The notes under the pieces were generated by a model. That model saw only the letters and a list, made by a program, of their open reading frames with translations. It did not search any database and was not told where the DNA came from. From Bacteroidota bacterium (GTDB lineage Bacteria; Bacteroidota; Bacteroidia; Bacteroidales; FEN-979): DNA of 49,254 bases. The translations under genes and the position numbers were made by a program. This document shows, piece after piece, positions 6,257-12,993 of the stretch (the stretch's first letter is position 1; each line of letters starts with the position of its first letter). The stretch lies in assembly GCA_026391355.1 (NCBI GenBank), contig JAPLDH010000017.1:1-49254 (forward strand), read 5' to 3'.

Positions 6257-9187
6257 ATGAAAAACAAAGCTATCCTGTTCATTGCGATTTCAATGATTGC
6301 AATTTATGCCATCGGCCAAAAGCAGGGTCAGGCCCGCATAGATTCTTTACTTCAGCAATTAACCAGATCAAAAGAAGATTCAAACAAGGTAAAGTTGCTG
6401 AATGACCTGAGTTATACCTATCGCACCATCAACTCCGACGAAGGGATCAAATTTGGGATGCAATCGTTGTCGCTGGCCGGGAGACTTCATTGGAAACCCG
6501 GGATGGCCAAGGCCAATGTTGTAACAGGAATTAACTATCACTATGGAAAAGCCAATTATCCAAAGGCCCTTGAATATTATTTGCAATCCTTGAAGATCAA
6601 TGAGGAGACCGGCAATAAATCAGGAATTACAAGTAGTCTCAACAGGCTGGGATTGATTTATTACAGCTTGTCTGAATATGCAAAGGCATTGGATTATTAT
6701 CAGAAATCTTTACGGATGGCCCGGGAATCGGGGGATAACACCGCCATGCAGGATGTCATGATCAATTTGGGTGATATCTATCAAAAACAACATGATTATC
6801 CCAAAACACTGGATTATTTTAACCAGGCGCTGAAGATCAACCAGGCAATCGGGAATAAAACAGGTTGTGCCAGGGCTTTAAATGCGATTGGATATGTATA
6901 CAGGCTAAAGAAGGATTTCGTGAAAACGCATCAATATTCTGAAGAAGCCGTAAAATACTATGAATCTGATGGAAACAAACAAGCCATGGCAGCCGAGCTG
7001 GAAGACATCGGTGACCTTTATCGCCAGGAGGCCGAATACCCTAAAGCACTGAAGTATCTTTTTAAAGCATTGAGGCTTCAAAAGGAATTAAATGACAAGA
7101 GGAGTGTAAGTTATAACTATGGGGTAATTGCCTATACCTATTTCCTGATCGCAACCGACCGGAATAAAACCATATTGAATAAACTGTTTGCCGGGAACAA
7201 ACCGGCGGCTATAAAACGATCTTTGACATATGTCGACAGCTCTGTTGCGATTCAGAAAGAATTAGGGGATCTTTATTTATTACAGGATACCTACATTTCT
7301 ACGAGCCAATGCCTGGAGCAGATCGGGGATTATAAGGGAGCCCTGGAATTTTATAAAAATTATATTACCATCAGGGATTCGGTTTTTAATCTTGAAAAGG
7401 ATAAAAAGCTCACCCAACTCTCCATGAAGTTTGAGTTTGATAAAAAACAGGCCACTGACAGCTTGCAGCATGCAGTGGAAAACAATCTGAATCAACTTCG
7501 GTTGCAGAAGCAGAAGACCTTTACCTATGCGGGTTTTATAGGCATGGCCCTGGTTGCTTTTTTATTGTTCGTTGTATTCAGGAATTATAACAATCAGCGT
7601 AAGTCCAATCTGCGTCTGCACGCCGCTCAAAAAGAGATACTGGAGCAAAAGGAAAGGGCGGAGCAAAGCGAAAAGTTCAAGCAGCAGTTCCTGGCCAACA
7701 TGAGCCATGAGATCCGGACTCCGATGAATGCCGTGATGGGAATGACAAATCTGTTAATTGACAAAGATCCCCGGTCCGACCAGCAGCATTACCTGGAAGG
7801 CATTAAGAAATCATCAGACATACTTCTTCACATCATCAATGATATCCTGGATCTGTCAAAAATTGAATCCGGCAAAATGGAACTGGAGAAGACAGACTTT
7901 TCCCTGCGCCAGACAATTGAACAGGTAATAGTAACTTTGCGTCATAAAGCCGATGAAAAAGGATTGTACTTGCTTAGCGATATCGATGGCCGCATCCCCG
8001 ATGTACTGATAGGTGATCCGGTACGCCTGAACCAGATCATTTTAAACCTTGCTGGCAATGCCATTAAATTCACCGAAAAAGGAAGTGTACAGATCAAAGG
8101 AATATTGGCCTCCGGCGACCCATCATCAGTGATGAACATCAGGTTTTTGGTTATCGATACCGGCATCGGGATCCCTGAAGATAAACTTGAAACTGTGTTT
8201 GAAAGTTTCAGGCAGGTCAACGCTTCGGATACAAGGAAGTACGGCGGTACAGGATTGGGGCTGAGCATCAGCAGGCAACTGGTGGAACTGTATGGCGGTG
8301 AAATAAAAATAGAGAGTGTGGAAGGAGCAGGTACAACATTTTCGTTTGCCCTGAATTTTCAAACAGGTTCTGCTGAGCGCTTGCTGCAGCACACAAGTTC
8401 TCAGGCCAACATGGATGGCCGTATTTTAAACGGATTGAAAATATTGATAGCCGATGATAATGAATATAACAGGATCGTTGCATACGATACACTGAAATCA
8501 AAAGCGGATGTTGAAATAGAATCTGCCTCAAACGGCCATGAGGCGATTGAATTGCTTAAGCTGCATGACTTTGATGTGGTATTGATGGATGTACAGATGC
8601 CCGAGATGAATGGTTTTGAGGCAACCAGGTTGATTCGCACAAACCTGCCTTCACCCAAAAAAGATATTCCGATCATCGCCTTAACAGCGAGCGTTTTGCG
8701 AACCGACCTGGACAAATGCAGGCAGGCGGGTATGAACTCATACATACCCAAACCTTTTAATGCATCGCAATTGATCCGTGGCATTGCTGAGGTTTTGGGT
8801 ATAAAAATAAGGACGCTGGAGAACACCATTGAAGAAAAAAAAACAGGCTCGTCCGATAAAAGCCTGGTAACAGATATGTCATATCTTAATACTTTCTGTG
8901 AAGGCGACAGGAAAAAAATGCAAAAGTACATTGCCATGTTTTTACAATCGGCTCCTGTTCTGTTAGAAAAAGTAAACGCGGCTCTTGCTGCTGATGATTT
9001 TATTATGGTCGCCGATCAGCTTCATGGTTTTAAGACAAAGTTCATCATGATGGGAATGAAGAACACCGGCAGCCTGTCATTGATTCTGGAACAGCATTGC
9101 AGGAGTGACTCAAAACCGGCCACGATTCATTCGGATATTAAAGCACTACTCCGGGATGTTGAATTTGCTGTTAGTGAATTAAAATAA
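6257..9187 (+). CDS. Hybrid sensor histidine kinase: periplasmic TPRs, HisKA, HATPase, receiver, Hpt
   Basis: About 976 residues. I take the ATG at 6257 (MKNKAILFIAISMIAIYAIGQ, a good signal peptide) rather than a TTG at 6227. Residues about 25-390 are tetratricopeptide repeats (for example YPKALEYYLQSLKINEETGN and its copies), then a transmembrane segment near 423-444. A coiled linker leads to the HisKA box MSHEIRTPMN with the phosphorylated histidine at 484. N, G1 and G2 boxes follow (NLAGNAIKFTEKG, DTGIGIPED, GGTGLGLSIS). The receiver has its phospho-aspartate at 778 in VLMDVQMPEMNG, and the C-terminal Hpt-like domain has LHGFKTK with histidine 923. All relay residues are present, so it can run a full phosphorelay. 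The response regulator gene starts 45 bases after its stop. Confidence 0.93.
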   Translation: MKNKAILFIAISMIAIYAIGQKQGQARIDSLLQQLTRSKEDSNKVKLLNDLSYTYRTINSDEGIKFGMQSLSLAGRLHWKPGMAKANVVTGINYHYGKANYPKALEYYLQSLKINEETGNKSGITSSLNRLGLIYYSLSEYAKALDYYQKSLRMARESGDNTAMQDVMINLGDIYQKQHDYPKTLDYFNQALKINQAIGNKTGCARALNAIGYVYRLKKDFVKTHQYSEEAVKYYESDGNKQAMAAELEDIGDLYRQEAEYPKALKYLFKALRLQKELNDKRSVSYNYGVIAYTYFLIATDRNKTILNKLFAGNKPAAIKRSLTYVDSSVAIQKELGDLYLLQDTYISTSQCLEQIGDYKGALEFYKNYITIRDSVFNLEKDKKLTQLSMKFEFDKKQATDSLQHAVENNLNQLRLQKQKTFTYAGFIGMALVAFLLFVVFRNYNNQRKSNLRLHAAQKEILEQKERAEQSEKFKQQFLANMSHEIRTPMNAVMGMTNLLIDKDPRSDQQHYLEGIKKSSDILLHIINDILDLSKIESGKMELEKTDFSLRQTIEQVIVTLRHKADEKGLYLLSDIDGRIPDVLIGDPVRLNQIILNLAGNAIKFTEKGSVQIKGILASGDPSSVMNIRFLVIDTGIGIPEDKLETVFESFRQVNASDTRKYGGTGLGLSISRQLVELYGGEIKIESVEGAGTTFSFALNFQTGSAERLLQHTSSQANMDGRILNGLKILIADDNEYNRIVAYDTLKSKADVEIESASNGHEAIELLKLHDFDVVLMDVQMPEMNGFEATRLIRTNLPSPKKDIPIIALTASVLRTDLDKCRQAGMNSYIPKPFNASQLIRGIAEVLGIKIRTLENTIEEKKTGSSDKSLVTDMSYLNTFCEGDRKKMQKYIAMFLQSAPVLLEKVNAALAADDFIMVADQLHGFKTKFIMMGMKNTGSLSLILEQHCRSDSKPATIHSDIKALLRDVEFAVSELK

Positions 9188-9211
9188 AAAGGATCAAAAT
9201 CTTTTATTCGT

Positions 9212-9219
9212 TATTTTTG
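9212..9219 (+). promoter_or_regulatory. Possible -7 box (TATTTTTG) before the response regulator
   Basis: TATTTTTG matches TAnnTTTG 13 bases before the ATG at 9233. It would give a leader of only about eight bases carrying AAAAGG, and no -33 TTTG is seen. In an AT-rich gap this may be chance, and the gene could simply be read through from the kinase. Confidence 0.3.
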
Positions 9220-9232
9220 TAAAAAAAAGGAT

Positions 9233-9616
9233 ATGGATTTAGATAAACCGAAAAAGATATTTATTGTGGATGATGATGCGATGCTCACTGAAGCTCTGAA
9301 AGATTATCTCACACGCAGAACCCCGAATGAAATCCATATTTTCAGTACAGGGGAAGATTGCCTGAGGCATCTCTCACAAAATCCGGATGTCATCATTCTC
9401 GATTACTACCTGAATACCGTCCAGAAAGATGCGGCCAATGGAATGGAAATATTACAGGTGATCAAGAAGCATTATCCTGATCTGCATGTTATCATGCTTT
9501 CCAACCAGGAACGATATGCGATCGCTCTTCAGACCATTCAGAAGGGAGCCGAGCAATATGTAATTAAAGATGAAAATTCATTCGGGAAGATCGCTGCAAT
9601 GATCCGGGAATTTTAA
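9233..9616 (+). CDS. Single-domain response regulator
   Basis: A 127-residue CheY-like receiver with no output domain. The acidic pocket is IVDDDA (residues 11-16), the phospho-acceptor aspartate is in IILDYYLN (about 55), the switch serine is in VIMLSNQ, and the conserved lysine is in QYVIKDE. It lies just after the TPR hybrid kinase, whose Hpt domain is the natural phosphodonor. With no DNA-binding domain it must act through a protein partner, or serve as a phosphate sink. AAAAGG five bases before the ATG supports the start. Confidence 0.92.
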   Translation: MDLDKPKKIFIVDDDAMLTEALKDYLTRRTPNEIHIFSTGEDCLRHLSQNPDVIILDYYLNTVQKDAANGMEILQVIKKHYPDLHVIMLSNQERYAIALQTIQKGAEQYVIKDENSFGKIAAMIREF

Positions 9617-9624
9617 TGAACTCA

Positions 9625-9737
9625 CCGCCGTCTTCGGCTTCCCCCTCTCATTTCATAGAGAAGGGGATTGAGGGGGGAGTGTTTTGTTCAAATTCCACGG
9701 GGCTTCCCCCGGAAAAAGGGTTCAGGGCTTGTCCTGT
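9625..9737. repeat. Cluster of GC-rich short inverted repeats
   Basis: Runs such as CCCCCTCTC ... GAGAAGGGG (about 9649-9666), GGGGCTTCCCCC and CAGGGCTTGTCCTG pack several potential hairpins into about 110 bases just after the regulator gene. The last unit, with flanks (9718-9736), matches 49009-49027 at 18 of 19 bases. They look like REP-type extragenic palindromes rather than one terminator. Confidence 0.5.
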
Positions 9738-9739
9738 AT

Positions 9740-9875
9740 ATAATCGAGAAAACAAACGATGGATGGTGGCAGATTCAGGAACATCCGTGGCTTTAACACA
9801 GGGAAAACTATTGAAGAATTAGAATCTAACCTTGCGGACGCACTAAAGGAGCTACTGGAGATGAAAAAGGAATAA
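9740..9875 (+). pseudogene. HicB-like antitoxin fossil
   Basis: The frame at 9759-9875 reads RGFNTGKTIEELESNLADAL followed by KELLEMKKE and a stop. This is the C-terminal half of the HicB fold, where 'QGKTIEEAxxNLxEAL' is the hallmark. The N-terminal part is in another frame just upstream (NRENKRWMVAD), so a full gene appears to have been split by indels. No HicA toxin is visible nearby. Identification rests on one motif. Confidence 0.45.
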
Positions 9876-9959
9876 ATTGAAAATCTGTATCCAGCTTGAT
9901 ATTCCAAGAATAAAATAGTTATTATATTTCCTTTTATTCCCTCTGAATCCATAATCTTT

Positions 9960-10278
9960 CCCGTCCGCAAATCACCAATCACCGGCGAGAATCGATTATC
10001 CAGCATCGAGTATCTGTCTTTCCACCAGTTCACCACCTCACCAGTTTTTAATCCGTCGCGCGTCACGTGTCACACGTCACGTACTTGAGTATCGGGTATC
10101 GCAAAAACTAACCAGTTCACCAATTCGCCAGTTCACCAGTTTATAGTCGGCAGTCGGCAGTCGGCAATAAGCAATAGGAATCCTAAGCAATCAATCGTCA
10201 CGCATTACGCCTTACGCGTCACGTGTGCGGTATCTGTTTTTCGCTACTTCACCATTTCGCTACTTAATCAGTCTCGCG
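9960..10278. repeat. Intergenic mosaic of short repeated words
   Basis: About 320 bases without a gene are built from a few short words reused in loose order: CACCAGTT or CCAGTTCACC (at least five times around 10023-10140), CGTCACG/GCGTCACGTGT (six or so), AGTCGGC three times in tandem at 10146-10166, and GAGTATC/GGTATC. The units vary in length and order, so this is neither a simple tandem repeat nor a CRISPR array. Two shorter tracts of the same style occur at 22752-22787 and 37642-37680. Confidence 0.6.
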
Positions 10279-10428
10279 TTACGTTTGACCTGCCGATGCT
10301 TGAATATCCAATAACGTAGGGTGGCCAGTTTTATATCATGGTGACGGGCAAATTCAACCTGGCTGAGACCACTTTCCTACCAATCTTGTGATGGCAACCA
10401 TCTTGCTTTTCTTCTTCTTTAATGTCAT
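10279..10428 (-). pseudogene. IS66-type accessory ORF (TnpA-like) relic
   Basis: Read on the minus strand from an ATG at 10426-10428, one frame gives MTLKKKKSKMVAITR. A second frame, after an in-frame stop, gives ESGLSQVEFARHHDIKLAT and then LRYWIFKHRQ. 'WxESGLSQxEFCRxHxIxxxTxxYWxxK' is the helix-turn-helix signature of the small IS66-family ORF. The frameshift and stop make it non-functional, and no IS66 orfB or tnpC remains. Confidence 0.55.
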
Positions 10429-10536
10429 GATTTTTTTGCCGCAAGTTGCATCTCTTTACTCAGGCTGACAAGATGCTCGTGGCAGGAGGTTTACAATAGA
10501 TCAGTATAAATTTCTGGTACTTTCATAATTAAAAGG

Positions 10537-10584
10537 TTGAGTCCACTCCGAAAAGACACATATGACTTTTCGGAGTGGACTCAA
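10537..10584. repeat. Perfect 19-bp inverted repeat at the end of the hsdM frame
   Basis: TTGAGTCCACTCCGAAAAG at 10537-10555 pairs perfectly with CTTTTCGGAGTGGACTCAA at 10566-10584 around a 10-base loop. It encodes the last residues and marks the point where recognisable coding sequence ends. Neither side carries a good T-tract, so it is not a standard terminator. It could be a mobile palindromic element or an inversion scar. Confidence 0.8.
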
Positions 10585-10652
10585 TTATTGAAAAATACCA
10601 TTTTTGCGCTGTCTCATTCCATTCAGTGCGTATTTGCCTGCTTTCAAAAAGG

Positions 10653-10704
10653 CCCCTCCCCATGCCGGCGATGGTCAATAAACCATCATTTTCCCGGGGA
10701 GGGG
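10653..10704. repeat. Nested palindromic element inside the 3' part of hsdM
   Basis: CCCCTCCCC (10653-10661) pairs with GGGGAGGGG (10696-10704), enclosing a second hairpin GATGGT (10670-10675) with ACCATC (10682-10687). It sits exactly where HsdM similarity ends and BRO-like similarity begins, so it may mark the deletion junction. Confidence 0.6.
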
Positions 10705-11083
10705 TGGCGCTTCTTTCCTTTCGTTCGTTCTTCAAATATGTGACCCCTTCGGGAACCATTATAGCAGCCCGGCCGGCAGGGAACAGATTCTCTGCCATAT
10801 AATCCACAAAAAGCAATTCGCTGCGGTTACTCTGTACTGAAAACTTCTTATGCGGCTTTATCCCTCCTTTCGGCGACATGAAAGGAGGATTGGCAAGGAT
10901 CACATCGGCATATTCGTTCCAGCGGTCTTCGCTGGTGAGTGTGTCATATTCATATATCTGTGGCTGGACAAATCCATGAAGATAAAGATTGACAAGCGAA
11001 AGCCGAACCATATCAGGAGATATATCGTATCCTTTGAAGTTTGTCAGCAATCTTTTCCGTTCTTCGGAATTCAGAAGATCGCC

Positions 11084-11140
11084 GGGGTTACCCCTCCGTC
11101 CCGCTTCACGGGACACCTCCCCCAAGGGGGAGGATATTGA
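11084..11140. repeat. Two-hairpin palindromic repeat inserted in frame in hsdM
   Basis: The first hairpin is TCCCG/CGGGA (11099-11103, 11109-11113) and the second CCTCCCCC/GGGGGAGG (11116-11123, 11126-11133) with a two-base loop. It encodes a stretch absent from ordinary HsdM proteins, between SMNTS and PGDLLNSEERKRLL. The reading frame is preserved through it. Confidence 0.65.
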
Positions 11141-11766
11141 AGTGTTCATTGAAAGGATATGTTTGTAAGAGGAGACCAGGAATCCTGCAGTGCCACAGGC
11201 CGGATCGAGGATGGTTTCATTCTTTTGAGGGTTTATCACTTCAACCATGAAATCAATGATATGGCGCGGCGTGCGGAATTGCCCGGCTTCTCCCTGGCTC
11301 CCAAGCACGGATAGCAGGTATTCAAAGGCATCTCCCAACCGTTCGGAATGATCATAGTGAAAATCGTTGATGGTTTTCAGAAAGAGCTTTAATGTTTCCG
11401 GGTCACGGTAAGGCAGAAAGGCGTTCTTGAAAATATCCCTGAAAAGCTGGGGAATATTGGGGTTCTGGCTCATGCGTGTGATGGCATCCGCGTAAAGCGC
11501 AAGCATTTCAAATCCCCCAAGCTGAGGCGAAAATATTTTTGACCAACCGTATTTTTGGTATTCCCCTGTAAAAAAACTTGGTTTTCCTCCCATTTCAACC
11601 GATTCACGGTCCATGTCATCCATGAACTTATAGACCAAAGCAATGGTGATCTGCTCGACCTGGCTTTTTGGGTCGGGTATTTTCCCGACAAGAATGTCTC
11701 TTGCTGTGTCTATCCTTCTTTTTGTTTCTGTGTCGAGCATATAGCTATCTTTTCTTTAACCACAAA

Positions 11767-11833
11767 GGGCACTTCGACTACGCTCAGTGCCCGACCATTT
11801 CGATGCTGGGCACTGAGCGTAGTCGAAGTGCCC
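11767..11833. repeat. Paired REP (BIME-like) element with perfect 26-bp arms
   Basis: The arms at 11767-11792 and 11808-11833 are perfect reverse complements separated by 15 bases. Each arm is itself a hairpin (GGGCACT ... AGTGCCC) and carries the core TTCGACTACGCTCAGTG, a sequence I recognise as a widespread REP core in Bacteroidota and other phyla. It fills the gap between the dead hsdR and hsdM genes. Confidence 0.85.
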
Positions 11834-11837
11834 ATCA

Positions 11838-12839
11838 TTATGCTGCAAATTTATTCAACGGTACAAAGTCTTTAATATAATCAGGTATAGCCTTTCTCAA
11901 TTCCGGCGATAACTTTTGAAACGATTCTCCATAGGGAGATACATTAAGAAACGAAAAATTTCCCTTGTCAACAATATCCCGGAACTCAGCATCAAGTATG
12001 TACGCTTTGAAAACTGTCCGGGCATAACTGAAGTATTCTTCCTTTGGGAGATAACGGCTGTCGAATTTGTCAAACTCCTCATCCAGCAGTTCATTCCTCG
12101 TTTTGAAATAGGGGATGATGCCAAAGATCTTATCAATGATCTCTTTTAAGGAGATCCGCCGGCCGATCATATCCGGTCGTCATCATGCCCACGGTCACGC
12201 ACACGCGGGTCTTGCCGGTTTTATATTCCGGAATGAAATTACAAAATCCCGAGAGTTTGTTATTGCTGAAGTTGATGGAAAATTGTTGCGAATCTGTTAT
12301 TCTTGACGTTACCTGGATCGCAAAATCCGAGTTGTATTTACCGGGAAACAATTGATCTGCGTACTCATTCAGAAACTGGGTGATCTTTGCCGCATGATTC
12401 TGGGAAACGCAAAAGATGATCGTTTTACCGATCTCACCTGAAATGGGATCAGTCAAAGCGTTCTTGAGAAAGGTTTGGCAAAATGTCCTGTTTGTAGTTT
12501 CAGAAAAGAATTTCCTTTCAAAATCCTTATGAACATAAGTTTCTTCAACATCCTCGCCAGAGTCACCCATGGTAAGAACCGAATAACCTTTTTCTGATAA
12601 AAGCCGGGTGGTTATCTCCGTGCGGGCATCCACCACAAAGGGATTTACAAGAAAACCTTCTTTCACGCCATCCATCAGAGAATACCGGTAAGTAGGCTCT
12701 TCATTCCCACAACCGTGATCTTGACATTGTTTTCAAGCAGGATATTGGCACTGGCGCCATTAGAGTCGAAAAAACGCCATCCGGCTTCTTCGAGAAGTTT
12801 ATTGATCTTGATCCGGGCTTTGGCTTCCTTTGGTGGCAT
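11838..12839 (-). pseudogene. hsdR: Type I restriction endonuclease R subunit, decayed
   Basis: Three pieces of one HsdR remain on the minus strand. The N-terminus starts at an ATG at 12837-12839 (MPPKEAKARIKINKLLEEAG). A piece of helicase domain 2 covers about 12133-12720: EEPTYRYSLMDGVKEGFL, then GKTIIFCVSQNHAAKI, then VGMMTTGYDRPADLL. The C-terminal domain is at 11838-12170 (RRISLKEIIDKIFG to the end). The nuclease and DEAD-box centre is deleted between the first two pieces, at about 12690-12720. The segment after TTGYD that normally holds the arginine finger is deleted with a frame change near 12150. It is non-functional. Confidence 0.8.
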
Positions 12840-12945
12840 ATTCAGGTAAAAGGTGCATTCAAATTTATGGAATTCTTTGAAGAATCAGGTAATCCGGAAA
12901 TGAAATATATTTGTTAAGAATATTTTTAAGATTTATTTTTACTGT

Positions 12946-12953
12946 TAAATTTG
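12946..12953 (+). promoter_or_regulatory. -7 box (TAAATTTG) for the Ntn-hydrolase gene
   Basis: TAAATTTG matches TAnnTTTG exactly and would start transcription near 12960. That is after the TTG at 12958 and before the ATG at 12994, which supports the ATG start. No TTTG at ideal spacing upstream. Confidence 0.4.
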
Positions 12954-12993
12954 TCAATTGAGATTATTAAACCACATTTTAAAGCTTAAAATC

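Larger units (their letters stand above)
10529..11740 (-). pseudogene. hsdM: Type I restriction-modification methyltransferase subunit, C-terminally truncated and chimeric
   Basis: A 403-codon frame begins as a normal HsdM, the N6-adenine methylase subunit. LGDAFEYLLS, GQFRTPRHIIDFMV, the SAM-binding ILDPACGTAGFL and the catalytic NPPF are all present, then GRAAIMVPEGV. Beyond about residue 335 the family sequence stops. The rest is encoded by a palindromic repeat (ERSATPPREND), then ESRQIRTEWNETAQKWYFS, which resembles the start of BRO/antirepressor-like proteins often found in type I loci. It ends inside a perfect 19-bp inverted repeat. A second palindrome inserts about 17 residues (SSPLGEVSREAGRRGN) in frame between the SAM site and NPPF. 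Loss of the C-terminal domain, a dead hsdR and no hsdS make function very unlikely. Confidence 0.85.

Noticed and set aside
8401-8937. Long minus-strand ORF (178 residues) inside the hybrid kinase
   Set aside because: It lies wholly antisense to the receiver/Hpt region, whose motifs are clear. No protein-like domain is seen on the minus strand.
9616-9822. Plus-strand ORF of 68 residues right after the response regulator
   Set aside because: It is made of palindromic repeat sequence plus one piece of the HicB fossil, with no coherent domain.
9960-10278. Possible CRISPR array
   Set aside because: The repeated words are 7-12 bases, irregular in length, order and spacing. No constant repeat or spacer length and no cas genes.
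10537-10584. Intrinsic terminator for hsdM
   Set aside because: The stem is strong, but neither side has a proper T-tract, and the stem overlaps the last codons of the frame.
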